Source of the DNA: Burkholderiales bacterium
GTDB lineage: Bacteria; Pseudomonadota; Gammaproteobacteria; Burkholderiales; SG8-39
Assembly: GCA_020848075.1 (NCBI GenBank)
Contig: JADLAV010000037.1
Coordinates: 1-64,000 of the forward strand
Direction of reading: 5' to 3'
Length of the DNA stretch: 64,000 nucleotides
The notes beneath the pieces are model-generated. The model was not told where the DNA came from and did no database searches. It saw only the letters and a program-made list of their open reading frames with translations. The translations under genes were made by a program, and so were the position numbers. Positions 29,386-38,696 of the stretch are shown in pieces (position 1 is the first letter of the stretch; each line of letters begins with the position of its first letter).

Positions 29386-32103
29386 ATGGCGGCCGATGTC
29401 CGCAAGGTTCCAGAGTACTGCTACCAGTGCGTCGCCGGGCCCGACCTCTTGCAGGTCAAGGTCGAGAACGGCGTCGCCACCGAGGTCGAGCCGAACTTCC
29501 GCGCTGCGGAAGTGCACCCGGGCGGGGGCAAGTGCTGCGTCAAGGCGTATGGGCTGGTGCAGAAGACATACAACCCGAACCGGCTCCTCACTCCCATGAA
29601 GCGCACCAACCCGCAGAAGGGGCGCGAGCACGATCCGAAGTTCGTGCCGATCTCGTGGGACGAGGCGTTCGACCTCGTTGCGGGAAAGCTGAACGAGCTG
29701 CGTGCGAAGGGGCTCCTCGACGAGGTCGGCTATCCGCGCATTGCCGCGAGCTTCGGCGGCGGCGGCACGCCGACCTACTACATGGGCACTTTCCCGGCGT
29801 TTCTCTCGGCCTGGGGACCGGTGGACTTCAGCTTCGGCAGCGGGCAGGGCGTCAAGTGCTACCACTCCGAGCATCTCTACGGCGAGCTCTGGCATCGCGC
29901 GTTCACCGTGTGCGCGGACACCCCGACCACGCGCTACGTGCTCTCGCTCGGCGCGAACACCGAGGCCTCGGGCGGGGTGGTCGCCGCGTGGCGCCACGCC
30001 GAGGGGCGCATGAATCGCCACCTGAAGCGCGTGCAGGTCGAGCCGCACCTCTCGATCACCGGCGCGTGCTCGGCAGAGTGGGTGCCGATCCGGCCGAAGA
30101 CCGACCCGGCGTTCCTGTTCGGCATCATTCACGTGCTGCTGCACCGGCACCCGCGCGAGGCGCTCGACGTGCCGTTCCTCAAGGACCACACCGGGTCGCC
30201 GTATCTCGTCGGCCCCCACGGCTACTACCTGCGCGAGCCGCAGACGCAGAAGCCGCTGCTGTGGGATCTCCGCCGCAACGCGGCGGTGCCGTTCGATGCG
30301 CCGGACACCGACCCGGCGCTCGAAGGCGAGTTCACGCTCGACGCGCTGGAGCTCGGGGCCGACGGGGAGACCTGGAACCATACCGGCGTACGCGCCGAGA
30401 CCGCGTTCGCGAAGCTCGTCAGGCACATGGCGCAGTACACGCCCGAGTGGGCCGACAAGGTCTGCGACATCCGCCCGGGCACGGTCCAGCGCATCGCGGA
30501 CGAATTCCTCGCGCACGCCCAGGTCGGCGCGACGGTCGACATCGACGGCGAGACGCTGCCGCTCCGTCCGGTCGCGATCACGCTCGGCAAGACGGTGACG
30601 AACGGCTGGGGCGGCTACGAGAGCTGCTGGGGGCGCACCCTCCTCGCTTGCCTCGTCGGCGCCCTCGAGGTGCCGGGCGGCACGCTCGGTACGACGGTGC
30701 GGCTGAATCGGCCGGCGACTTCGCGGCAGGCGAGCGTGCGGAAGGGGCGCGACGGGTTCATGGAATACCCGATGAACCCCACGGACAAGGCGCACTGGGC
30801 CGAGCGGCCGACCGTGCGGAACGCCTACTCGACCCTCGTTCCGCTCTCGGCGAACTCCCCGTGGAGCAACGCGCTCGGGCCGACGCATCTTGCATGGCTC
30901 TTCCGCGACGGCTCGCCGGAGCACTGGCCCGAGGTCACGCCGCCCGACCTCTGGTTCGTCTATCGGACGAACCCGACGATCTCGTTCTGGGACACCGCGG
31001 CAATTGCCCGCCGCATCGCCAAGTTTCCGTTCATCGTGGCCTTCGCCTACACGATCGACGAGACCAACTGGATGGCCGACGTGCTGTTGCCGGAAGCGAC
31101 GGATCTCGAGAGCATGCAGCTCATCCGCATCGGCGGCACGAAGTTCGTCGAGCAGTTCTGGGACCATGAGGGCTTCGCGCTGCGGCAGCCGGCGGTGGCT
31201 CCGCAGGGCGAGGCGCGCGACTTCACCGACATCGCCACCGAGCTCGCGGCGCGCACCGGGTTGCTGGAGAAGTACAACCGCGCGATCAACCGCGGCGCCG
31301 CATGCGCACCGCTCTCCGGCGAAGGCTACGACTTCCAGCTCGCGATCGATTGCAAGCACACCTCCGAGGAGATTTGGGACCGCGTTTGCCGGGCGGCGAG
31401 CGCGGAGGTGACCGGCGGCGCGGCGACCGACGGGCTCGACTGGTTCCGCGCAAACGGCTATCGGACCCGGCCGATCTCACGGCGCATCTGGTACCTCTTC
31501 CTGGAGCTGCGCAAGCAGGGCATCCGCTTCGAGATGCCGTTCCAGGAGCGGCTCCTCCGCCATGGCGTCGAGCTCGGCAACCGCCTGCACGAGCACGGCA
31601 TCAAATGGTGGGACACCCAGCTCGGCGAGTACCAGGCGCTGCCGGCCTGCAAGGATTTCCCGGGGATCTGGGAGAAGGACGCAGCGCTGCATGCGAAAGG
31701 CGCGGAGTACCCGTTCTGGCTGGTGACGACGCGCTCGATGCAGTACGTATGGGGCGGCAACGCCGGCATCCAGCTGATGGACGAGGTCTCGCGCAACATG
31801 CGCGGCCACGGCGGCGTCGTGATCAACACGCGGACGGCCGAGCGGCTCGGCATCGCCGAAGGCGACCTCGTCGAGGTCCGCTCCTACCTGCACGACACGC
31901 AGGGGCCGGCGATCCTGCGCGAGGGCATCCGTCCCGACACGCTGCTGATGATCGGGCAGTTCGACCACTGGGCGACGCCCTACGCCAAGGACATGAAGGC
32001 GCCGAGCATGAACTCGCTGGTGCCGATGTCGATCGATCTCACCGACGCGACCGGCTCGGCCGCGGACCTGGTGCGCGTCTCCGTGCGGAAGATCGCCGCA
32101 TGA
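29386..32103 (+). CDS. padB: Molybdopterin oxidoreductase, PadB-like catalytic subunit
   Basis: 905 residues, DMSO-reductase-superfamily enzyme with bis-MGD. N-terminal Fe-S motif Cys12-x2-Cys15 ... Cys50-Cys51 ('YCYQC', 'GKCCVKAYGLVQKTYNPNR'), then the family core ('VPISWDEAFDLVAGKLNELRAKG', 'TPTYYMGTFPAFLSAWG', 'QVEPHLSITGACSAEW') and C-terminal aspartate-decarboxylase-like beta-barrel ('LGIAEGDLVEVRSY'). No Tat signal, so probably cytoplasmic side. In the family, PadBCD oxidises phenylacetyl-CoA to phenylglyoxylate under anoxic conditions. Order thioesterase-padB-padC-padD and the divergent paaK support it, but phenylglyoxylate oxidoreductase genes are not present, so another aryl-acyl-CoA is possible. 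Confidence 0.75.
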   Translation: MAADVRKVPEYCYQCVAGPDLLQVKVENGVATEVEPNFRAAEVHPGGGKCCVKAYGLVQKTYNPNRLLTPMKRTNPQKGREHDPKFVPISWDEAFDLVAGKLNELRAKGLLDEVGYPRIAASFGGGGTPTYYMGTFPAFLSAWGPVDFSFGSGQGVKCYHSEHLYGELWHRAFTVCADTPTTRYVLSLGANTEASGGVVAAWRHAEGRMNRHLKRVQVEPHLSITGACSAEWVPIRPKTDPAFLFGIIHVLLHRHPREALDVPFLKDHTGSPYLVGPHGYYLREPQTQKPLLWDLRRNAAVPFDAPDTDPALEGEFTLDALELGADGETWNHTGVRAETAFAKLVRHMAQYTPEWADKVCDIRPGTVQRIADEFLAHAQVGATVDIDGETLPLRPVAITLGKTVTNGWGGYESCWGRTLLACLVGALEVPGGTLGTTVRLNRPATSRQASVRKGRDGFMEYPMNPTDKAHWAERPTVRNAYSTLVPLSANSPWSNALGPTHLAWLFRDGSPEHWPEVTPPDLWFVYRTNPTISFWDTAAIARRIAKFPFIVAFAYTIDETNWMADVLLPEATDLESMQLIRIGGTKFVEQFWDHEGFALRQPAVAPQGEARDFTDIATELAARTGLLEKYNRAINRGAACAPLSGEGYDFQLAIDCKHTSEEIWDRVCRAASAEVTGGAATDGLDWFRANGYRTRPISRRIWYLFLELRKQGIRFEMPFQERLLRHGVELGNRLHEHGIKWWDTQLGEYQALPACKDFPGIWEKDAALHAKGAEYPFWLVTTRSMQYVWGGNAGIQLMDEVSRNMRGHGGVVINTRTAERLGIAEGDLVEVRSYLHDTQGPAILREGIRPDTLLMIGQFDHWATPYAKDMKAPSMNSLVPMSIDLTDATGSAADLVRVSVRKIAA

Positions 32104-32747
32104 CGCGCTGGGCGATGGCCATCGACCTGCGCGCTTGCGTGGGCTGCCAGACATGCACGACGGCGTGCCGGCACACCAACGCCACGCCGCCCGGGGTGCA
32201 GTGGCGCAAGGTGCTCGACCTCGAGCAGGGCGAGTTCCCGGACGTCAAGCGAACCTTCGTGCCGGTCGGCTGCATGCACTGCGCCGACCCGCCGTGCATG
32301 CACGTCTGCCCCTCGACCGCGACCAAGCAGCGGGCCGACGGCATCGTCACGATCGACTACGATCTCTGCATCGGCTGCGGCTATTGCGCCGTGGCCTGCC
32401 CGTACCAGGCGCGCCACATCGTGCACGAGCGCGAGTTCGCGTACGCCGACGGCCCGACCAAGTCCGAGGAGGCGCGCTTCGACGAGAAGCGCATGTCGGT
32501 GGCGACCAAGTGCACGTGGTGCGTCGACCGCATCGACAGCGGACTCGCCAAGGGGCTCAAGCCCGGCGTCGATCCGGACGCGACGCCCGCCTGCGTGAAC
32601 TCCTGCATCGCGAACGCTTACACGTTCGGCGATCTCGACGATCCGCAGAGCAACGTCTCGCAGAAGGTGCGCGGGACGACGTGGTTCCGGATGCACGAGG
32701 AGCTCGGCACCGATCCGCACATCTTCTACGTCTGGGACGAGAAATGA
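32100..32747 (+). CDS. padC: 4Fe-4S dicluster electron-transfer subunit, PadC-like
   Basis: 215 residues. Four ferredoxin-type Cys groups: 'CVGCQTCTTACRH', 'CMHCADPPCMHVCP', 'CIGCGYCAVACPY' and 'CTWCVDRI...CVNSC'. This is the DmsB/NrfC-type electron-transfer subunit of molybdoenzymes. ATG 32100 overlaps the padB stop (ATGA), so translation is coupled. It would move electrons from PadB to the membrane subunit. Confidence 0.85.
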   Translation: MTRWAMAIDLRACVGCQTCTTACRHTNATPPGVQWRKVLDLEQGEFPDVKRTFVPVGCMHCADPPCMHVCPSTATKQRADGIVTIDYDLCIGCGYCAVACPYQARHIVHEREFAYADGPTKSEEARFDEKRMSVATKCTWCVDRIDSGLAKGLKPGVDPDATPACVNSCIANAYTFGDLDDPQSNVSQKVRGTTWFRMHEELGTDPHIFYVWDEK

Positions 32748-33640
32748 ACCGGAACCAGCCCGCGAGCGTCAAGCCCTGGCACCAGACCAACTGGGACTGG
32801 CGCGCGGCGCTCAATTTCATCTGCGGCGGCACCGGGACCGGGCTGCTCGTCGCCGCGGCGCTGTTCGGCGGCGCAGCCTATCCCTGGCTCGCGCTCGTGG
32901 CACTCGCGTTCGTCGGCTTCGGGCTGTTCTGGGTGTGGATGGAGATCGGCAAGCCGTGGCGGGCGATCAACGTCTTCTTCCATCCGCACACGTCCTGGAT
33001 GACGCGCGAATCGATCGTCGCGGGCCCGCTGTTTCTCGCGGCGCTCGCAGCCGCCGCGACCGGGAAGGGATGGCTCATCGTGCTGGCGGCGCTGCTCGCG
33101 CTGGCGTTCCTCTACTGCCAGGGCCGCATCCTGAAGGCGTCCAAGGGGATCCCCGCGTGGCGCGCGCCCGCGATCGTCCCGCTCGTGATCGCCACCGGCC
33201 TCACCGAGGGCATGGGCGTCGCGGCGGCGGCACTCGCCGCAGCCGGCGGTCTCGCAGACCGCACGCCGATCATCGTGCTCGTCGTGCTGCTCGTTGCGCG
33301 CGAGATCGCGTGGCGCCGCTACCGGAGCGCGCTCGCGGCGAGCGGCGCGCCGAGGGGCACGCTCGACGTGCTCGGACGCATGCATCGGCCGTTCAGCGTT
33401 GCCGGTAACTGGGCGCCGGCCCTGTTGCTCGCCGCGTCGCTGCTCGTGCAGAGCGGCGCGGGCGGACTCACGATCATTGCCGGCGCCGCTGCAGCGCTCT
33501 TCGGCTGGTACGCGAAGTTCACCATCGTCGCGCGAGCGGCCTTCAACCAGGGTTTCGCGTTGCCGGTGCTGCCGATTCGCGGGAAGGGCGAGCGTGTGCC
33601 GGGAGCGAAACCCGGCTGGCAGAAGCCCGCAGGCGGTTGA
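32744..33640 (+). CDS. padD: NrfD/PadD-like membrane quinone-interacting subunit
   Basis: 298 residues, about eight predicted transmembrane helices of the NrfD/PsrC type. Initiated by 'QTNWDWRAALNFICGGTGTGLLVAAAL' (the NrfD-type N-terminal TM motif), with later segments such as 'PFSVAGNWAPALLLAASLL'. ATG 32744 overlaps the padC stop (ATGA). It anchors the complex and passes electrons to quinone. Confidence 0.82.
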   Translation: MNRNQPASVKPWHQTNWDWRAALNFICGGTGTGLLVAAALFGGAAYPWLALVALAFVGFGLFWVWMEIGKPWRAINVFFHPHTSWMTRESIVAGPLFLAALAAAATGKGWLIVLAALLALAFLYCQGRILKASKGIPAWRAPAIVPLVIATGLTEGMGVAAAALAAAGGLADRTPIIVLVVLLVAREIAWRRYRSALAASGAPRGTLDVLGRMHRPFSVAGNWAPALLLAASLLVQSGAGGLTIIAGAAAALFGWYAKFTIVARAAFNQGFALPVLPIRGKGERVPGAKPGWQKPAGG

Positions 33641-33689
33641 TGGGCAATTCCCTCGCCGTGCTGCGCTGCGGTCTCGCGTCGCAGGCGCT

Positions 33690-33703
33690 TTGATCTCGAT
33701 CAC
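33690..33703. promoter_or_regulatory. FNR/DNR-type box upstream of hemerythrin gene
   Basis: TTGAT-CTCG-ATCAC is one base from the perfect TTGAT-N4-ATCAA. It lies 133 bases before the hemerythrin ATG. A second, weaker site follows at 33752. Confidence 0.6.
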
Positions 33704-33751
33704 GATGCGAAATGCGAGTGTGGGGAGTGTCCACGTCGCGTCAAGCGACGT

Positions 33752-33765
33752 TTAAGATTCATCAA
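33752..33765. promoter_or_regulatory. Second FNR/DNR-like box before hemerythrin gene
   Basis: TTAAG-ATTC-ATCAA keeps the ATCAA half-site exactly and matches three of five bases in the other half. It is 71 bases before the ATG at 33836, which suits an activator-type position. Tandem sites would fit strong anaerobic or NO-dependent control. Confidence 0.4.
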
Positions 33766-33835
33766 AGAACCAGAGGCGGTGCGTCGGAAAGAATCGGCCT
33801 GATCGAAGGCCGAGACCCGCACACCGGAGGGCGTA

Positions 33836-34279
33836 ATGGCGAGCATCGAGGAATTCATGGCCCAGCACCACAAGGCGTGCGACGCGCGCTTCGCCGAGGC
33901 GGAAGCGGCCGCGGGCGGCGGCGACTGGACGGTGGCCGGACGCCTGTTCAAGGCGTTCGAGAAGGAGATGGCGCACCACTTCGAGATGGAGGAGGCGGTG
34001 CTCTTCCCCGCCTTCGAGGAGCGCACAGGCATGGACGGCGGTCCCACTTACATGATGCGCGAGGAGCACGAGCAGATGCGCCAGATCCTCGCGGCGATGA
34101 CGGCGGCCGCCGAGGCGCAGGATGCCGACGAGTATCTGGGCCAGGCGGAAACGCTGAACATCCTCATGCAGCAGCACAACCTCAAGGAAGAGCAGGTGCT
34201 CTACCGGATGATGGATCAACAGTTCGGGGGTGAGGCCGACATGCTGCTCGCTCGCTTCGACGAGGTCGGCGCGGCCTGA
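33836..34279 (+). CDS. Hemerythrin-like domain protein
   Basis: 147 residues, four-helix bundle with ligands for a non-haem di-iron site: His11/His12 (QHHK), His47-His48 and Glu-containing 'MAHHFEMEEAVLFPAFEE', 'REEHEQM' and 'QQHNLKEEQVLY'. It may store or sense O2 or NO, or repair iron sites; RIC/YtfE-like proteins have similar motifs but a longer N-terminus. A strong GGAGG precedes ATG 33836. Followed 60 bases later by a membrane protein, perhaps co-transcribed. Confidence 0.88.
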   Translation: MASIEEFMAQHHKACDARFAEAEAAAGGGDWTVAGRLFKAFEKEMAHHFEMEEAVLFPAFEERTGMDGGPTYMMREEHEQMRQILAAMTAAAEAQDADEYLGQAETLNILMQQHNLKEEQVLYRMMDQQFGGEADMLLARFDEVGAA

Positions 34280-34339
34280 CGCCGGCCTGCACGCGGCGCG
34301 CCGTACTCCGCGGGCCGCCCGGCGAGATCTCGGGGGCTC

Positions 34340-35641
34340 ATGCTCCAGCCCGGACTGAAGTTCGAGCAGGCGCCGCCGATCTCGGTGCCGTTCCGGTTCT
34401 TCCTCTCGGCGCCGGTGTTCGGCCTCGCCTGCGCGGGCCTGATCCTGTGGCAGGGGCCCGAACTCTTCGCGTCGCGCTGGACGCCATCTGCGCTTGCCGC
34501 CACGCACCTGCTCACCCTGGGCTTCCTGGCCTCCGCGATGATCGGCGCAATGATGCAGATCCTGCCCGTCCTGGTCGGTGCGGCGATGCCCGCGCCGCGG
34601 GTGGTGGCGGCGGTCACGCACGTCCTGCTCGTGCTGGGAACGCTCGCACTCACCGGCGGATTCCTGCTGCTCCAGCCGGTCTCCCTGCAGGCGGCCGTCG
34701 TTCTGCTGAGTACCGCGTTCGCAGTCTTCGCCGCCGCCGTCGGAGCGAGCCTCGCGCGTGTGCGCACCTGGAATACGACCGTGGGCGTGATGGCGCTCGC
34801 GACGATCGCGCTGGCGGCCGCCGTCGCGCTCGGAGCGACCTTGGCCGCCAGTCTCGGCTGGGGCCTCGCGCTCCCGAGCGCGTCGATCCACGACCTGCAC
34901 CCGGTCTGGGGTCTTCTCGGATGGATCGGCGTGCTCGTCATCGGCGTCGCGTACCAGGTCGTGCCGATGTTCCAGATGACGCCCGCATACCCGAGCGCGC
35001 TCACGCGGTGGCTTACCTGGACCATCTTCGCGGTGCTCGTCCTCTGGTCGGGCGCCCGGCTTGCCCTGGGCGAGGCCGGCGCACCGCTTGCCTCGGCGCT
35101 CGGTCTCGCGCTGATCGTCGCGTTCATCGCGTTCGCGCTGGTCACGCTCGGTCTGCAACGCCAGCGCCGGCGCCGGCAGGCGGACGTGACGCTCGACTTC
35201 TGGCGGGTCGGCATGGCCTGCCTGGTCGCGGCGGGCGCGTGCTGGGCCGCCCGTTTGCTCGTGCCCGAGCGGTTGCCGGACGGTTTCGACGTCTTTCTCG
35301 GGGTGCTGGCGATCGCCGGGGTCGCGCTCTCCGTGATCAACGGCATGATGTACAAGATCACCCCGTTCCTCGTCTGGTTTCACCTTCAATCGATCGTGGC
35401 GCGACGCACCACGGTGCCGCACATGCGCAAGATCCTCGGCGAGCGGGAGCAGCGCGCGCAGTTGCGCGCGCATCTCGCGGCGCTCGCATTGCTGTTTGCC
35501 TCCCCGTGGTGGCCGTTGCTCGCCTACCCCGCCGGGCTTGCCCTCGGCGTCTCGATGGCCTTGCTGCTGCGCAATCTGATCGCGGTCGTGCGCGCGTATC
35601 GCGAGACCGTCGATCGGGTCACGGTCTCGAGCAGCGGTTAG
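34340..35641 (+). CDS. Polytopic membrane protein, NnrS-like
   Basis: 433 residues, about 12 predicted membrane helices in near-continuous hydrophobic sequence. Histidines sit inside or beside helices ('AATHLLTLGFLASAMIGAMMQILPVLVG', 'SIHDLHPVWGLLGW', 'FLVWFHLQ'), which resembles NnrS-type haem/copper membrane proteins linked to NO tolerance, though similarity is only at pattern level. Pairing with a hemerythrin behind FNR-like boxes supports a nitrosative or micro-oxic stress role. No catalytic residue can be assigned. Confidence 0.6.
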   Translation: MLQPGLKFEQAPPISVPFRFFLSAPVFGLACAGLILWQGPELFASRWTPSALAATHLLTLGFLASAMIGAMMQILPVLVGAAMPAPRVVAAVTHVLLVLGTLALTGGFLLLQPVSLQAAVVLLSTAFAVFAAAVGASLARVRTWNTTVGVMALATIALAAAVALGATLAASLGWGLALPSASIHDLHPVWGLLGWIGVLVIGVAYQVVPMFQMTPAYPSALTRWLTWTIFAVLVLWSGARLALGEAGAPLASALGLALIVAFIAFALVTLGLQRQRRRRQADVTLDFWRVGMACLVAAGACWAARLLVPERLPDGFDVFLGVLAIAGVALSVINGMMYKITPFLVWFHLQSIVARRTTVPHMRKILGEREQRAQLRAHLAALALLFASPWWPLLAYPAGLALGVSMALLLRNLIAVVRAYRETVDRVTVSSSG

Positions 35642-35746
35642 CGCAAGACCTCGCCGGCGGAGCCGGCGTACGCCGCTCGCACATGGTGCGCAAGCCGATC
35701 GGCTGGCGAGCGCGCGGGCGCGATCCGGAAGGGCCGAGCGCGCCGT

Positions 35747-38503
35747 TCAGCCCCGCTTCAGTCGTTGGCGGTCGATCTTGCCAGTGCCGGTCTTCGGCAG
35801 CTCGTCCAGATACTCGACCCGGCGCGGATACTTGTAGGGCAGGAGCGCCTGCTTCACGAAGTCCTGCAGTGCCTTCGTCGCCGCGGCGCCCGGCGCATGC
35901 CCGGGGCGCAGCGCGACGTACGCCTTGAGCGTCATCAGCCGGTTCTCGTCCTCGACTGCCAGGACGGCGCACTCGCGCACCGTCGGGTGCTCGGCGAGCG
36001 CCCGCTCGACCTCGAGCGGATGCACCCATTGGCCGCTCACCTTCACCAGATCGTCCGCGCGGCCTTCGAACCAGTAGAAGCCGTCGGCGTCCACGCGGAA
36101 CCGGTCGCCGGTGCAGATCCAGCCTTCGCGCATCGTCTCGCGCGTCCGGTCGGGCCGGTTCCAGTAGAAGGGGGCGTTCGAGTCGCCACGCACCCACATG
36201 ATGCCGGACTCGCCGTGCGGCACCGTCCGTCCATCTGGATCGCAGAGCTTGATCTCGTAGCCCGGGACTGCCGCGCCGCTCGCGCCGGGCTTCTGCCGTT
36301 CGGGCCGGTTGGAGAGATAGATGTGCAGCACCTCGGTCGAGCCGAGCCCTTCCACGATCCGCAGGCCGTAGCGGCGCTCCCACTCGCCGAACATCTCCTG
36401 CGAGAGTGTCTCCGCCGCGGAGAGGCATAGGCGCAGGCTCGAGAGAACGCGCTGCCCGGACCCCGGGTGGACGACCAACGCGTTGTAGAGGGTCGGCAGG
36501 CCGAAGAGGAGGGTCGGTCGATGCCGCTCGATCACGCCGAATACCGCCTCTGGGTCTGGCCGCCCCGGGTGCAGCACCACGGTGGCCCCGACCGAGAACG
36601 GAAAAGTGATCGCATTGCCGAAGCCGTACGCGAAGAAGATCTTCGGCGGCGAGAAGGCGACGTCGGTCTCGCGGATGCCGAGGACGCGCTTGCCGTACGA
36701 CTCGTGCGTGTAGGGCGCGTCATGGTGCAGGTGTACGACGCCCTTCGGCCGCCCGGTGCTGCCGGAGCTGTACATCCAGAACGCCATCTCGTCCGGATGC
36801 GTCGCCGCCTCGGCGAGCTCGGTGCACGCGGCTTGCGTCCACGCCTTCCAGTGCACGATCTCGATCAGCTCGAGGGGCGGCGGCTCGCCCGCGCCGACGA
36901 GGACCAGGCTGCGCAGGCGGCTCGCGCCGACTCCGGGATGATCCAGCAGCCCGGCGAGCGAACCGTGCACGATCGCGGCTTCGGCGCCGCTGTCGGCGAG
37001 GTAGTAAGCGACGAGCTCGGCGGGGGAGAGCGTGTTGACGAGGACCGGTACGAAGCCGGCGCGCATCGCGCCGAAGATCGCCGCCACGTACTCGGGCGAG
37101 TCGAGCATGACGAGCAGCACGCGGCTGCCGCGCGCGAGGCCCAGGTCGGCGAGGGCGTTCCCCACCCGGCAGGCGAGCGCCGCGAGCTCGCCATAGCTCA
37201 ACGTGCGGTCTTCGCAGATCACCGCCGGCTTGCCGCCGCGTCCGGCCGCGAGGTTGTCGAACAGGATGCGTGAAGCGTTGTAGCGCTCGGGCACGCGCCA
37301 GCCGATCTCGCGCGCCCCCGGAACGTCCGCCCCGCACGGGTCGGGCTGCCGCTCCGGATGTGCGGCGCGGGGATCGGCGCTTCGCTCGCGGTCCACGCGC
37401 GCCATGAACCGCGGCGCGAGCGCGCGCAGCCGCTCGTCGCTCATGCGCCCGCTGCGCGCCATGTAGTCGTAGGCGAGCTGCCAGGGCGCGAGCTTCATCT
37501 TGTCGGCGATCCGCTCGTACCAGAGCGAGCTTGCATTCGCCGCATCCACGAGCTTCTCGGCGATCGGCTTGCGGTCGCGCTCGAACGCGGCGAGGCCCTG
37601 CGCGACGTCCTCGCCGTGCGCCGCAAGGGCGGCCGCGAGCGCGATCGAGTCCTCCATCGCGAGGCGCGTCCCCGAGCCGATCGAGAAGTGCCCCGTGCGC
37701 ACCGCGTCCCCGATGAGTGCGACGTTGCCGGCCGTCCATTGCTGCGTCCACAGGAGCGGAAAGTTGCGCCAGATCGAGCGGTTGGACACGAGCGGCCGCC
37801 CGTCGAGATCCGGCACGAAGACCCGCTCGCAGTAGGCGCGGCTCTCGTCGTCGCTCATCCGGTCGAGCCCCGCACGGTGCCAGGTCGCCGCGTCGCACTC
37901 GACGATGAAGGTGCTCATGTCGGGTGCGTACCGGTAGTGGTGCGCGACGAAGTGGCCGTGTGCGTCCTCGCGGAAGGTGAGCGTCAGGCACTCGAATGGC
38001 TTCGCCGTCCCATACCATGCGAACTTGTTGCTCAGGTACCCGATGCGGGGTTGCAACTGCTCGGCGAGCGTCCGGCGCACCATCGAGTTGACGCCGTCGG
38101 CGCCCACCACGAGGTCGAACCCGGCGAGCTCGTCGAGCGCGCGCACCGTCCGGCCGTATTCGACGCGCACGCCCGCGGCCTCGGACAGCCGCTGCAGCAT
38201 GACGAGGAGCTTCAGCCGGCCGATCGCCGAGAAGCCATTGCCATCGACGAGGACGGCCTCGTCGCGATGCACGATCTTCTGCTCGGGCCAGTGTTCCATC
38301 CCGGCCTCGATCTCGGCGAAGATCGCGGGCTCGCCCGCCCGCAGGAACTCGAGGGCGCCGGCAGAGAAGACCACGCCGAAACCGAACGTCGCGCCGCGCG
38401 CGTTCTGTTCGATGACGAGGACTTCGTCGTGCGGGCGGCGGCGCTTCAGGAGCAGGCCCAGGAAGAGCCCGGCCGGGCCGCCGCCGATGATCGCAGATCT
38501 CAT
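35747..38503 (-). CDS. Fusion: aryl-CoA-type flavin monooxygenase + benzoate-CoA-ligase-type domain
   Basis: 918 residues in one uninterrupted frame. Residues ~1-385 are a FAD monooxygenase of the salicylyl-CoA-5-hydroxylase type: 'IIGGGPAGLFLGLLLKRR' (ADP-binding), 'LVVGADGVNSMVRRTL', and the GD motif 'ALIGDAVRTGHFSIGSGTRL'. After a linker (~386-410), residues ~411-918 are an acyl-CoA synthetase of the benzoate/aminobenzoate-CoA type: P-loop 'YSSGSTGRPKGVVHL', A5-type 'GLGSTEVLHIYLSNRP', 'WICTGDRFRVDADGFYWFEGRADD' and 'LPKTGTGKIDRQRL' (catalytic Lys). It could therefore activate an aromatic acid and hydroxylate the CoA ester, on one polypeptide. Downstream on the same strand of a dienoyl-CoA-reductase-like gene. 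Confidence 0.85.
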   Translation of the reverse strand: MRSAIIGGGPAGLFLGLLLKRRRPHDEVLVIEQNARGATFGFGVVFSAGALEFLRAGEPAIFAEIEAGMEHWPEQKIVHRDEAVLVDGNGFSAIGRLKLLVMLQRLSEAAGVRVEYGRTVRALDELAGFDLVVGADGVNSMVRRTLAEQLQPRIGYLSNKFAWYGTAKPFECLTLTFREDAHGHFVAHHYRYAPDMSTFIVECDAATWHRAGLDRMSDDESRAYCERVFVPDLDGRPLVSNRSIWRNFPLLWTQQWTAGNVALIGDAVRTGHFSIGSGTRLAMEDSIALAAALAAHGEDVAQGLAAFERDRKPIAEKLVDAANASSLWYERIADKMKLAPWQLAYDYMARSGRMSDERLRALAPRFMARVDRERSADPRAAHPERQPDPCGADVPGAREIGWRVPERYNASRILFDNLAAGRGGKPAVICEDRTLSYGELAALACRVGNALADLGLARGSRVLLVMLDSPEYVAAIFGAMRAGFVPVLVNTLSPAELVAYYLADSGAEAAIVHGSLAGLLDHPGVGASRLRSLVLVGAGEPPPLELIEIVHWKAWTQAACTELAEAATHPDEMAFWMYSSGSTGRPKGVVHLHHDAPYTHESYGKRVLGIRETDVAFSPPKIFFAYGFGNAITFPFSVGATVVLHPGRPDPEAVFGVIERHRPTLLFGLPTLYNALVVHPGSGQRVLSSLRLCLSAAETLSQEMFGEWERRYGLRIVEGLGSTEVLHIYLSNRPERQKPGASGAAVPGYEIKLCDPDGRTVPHGESGIMWVRGDSNAPFYWNRPDRTRETMREGWICTGDRFRVDADGFYWFEGRADDLVKVSGQWVHPLEVERALAEHPTVRECAVLAVEDENRLMTLKAYVALRPGHAPGAAATKALQDFVKQALLPYKYPRRVEYLDELPKTGTGKIDRQRLKRG

Positions 38504-38571
38504 GACCGCTTCCGAGACCAGCAGGTTGATACAAATGGGGCCACACCCCCTTTTGAATCCCCAATTTCAGC

Positions 38572-38647
38572 GATGCAAAACGCCAATTCCCCTCGGACCA
38601 ACGGCTGTCTCAAGGTTTCGGGCACACGAGTTTCCGCGTTTTGCATC
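38572..38647. repeat. Inverted repeat with GATGCAAAACG ends
   Basis: GATGCAAAACG (38572-38582) is perfectly inverted at 38637-38647 (CGTTTTGCATC). The 54 bases between contain no obvious gene. It shares TGCAAAAC/GTTTTGCA ends with the hairpin at 724-760. It lies upstream of the monooxygenase-ligase fusion and may be a mobile-element remnant, a regulatory RNA gene, or a repeat. Confidence 0.55.
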
Positions 38648-38696
38648 ACGTTGCTGGCTGCGTCCCGCGGGACGATACCAGCGCGCTAGCGGCGTG

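Noticed and set aside
27281..33640. A complete anaerobic phenylacetate-to-benzoyl-CoA pathway
   Set aside because: Only ligase and PadBCD-like genes are present; phenylglyoxylate oxidoreductase and benzoyl-CoA reductase genes are not in the window.
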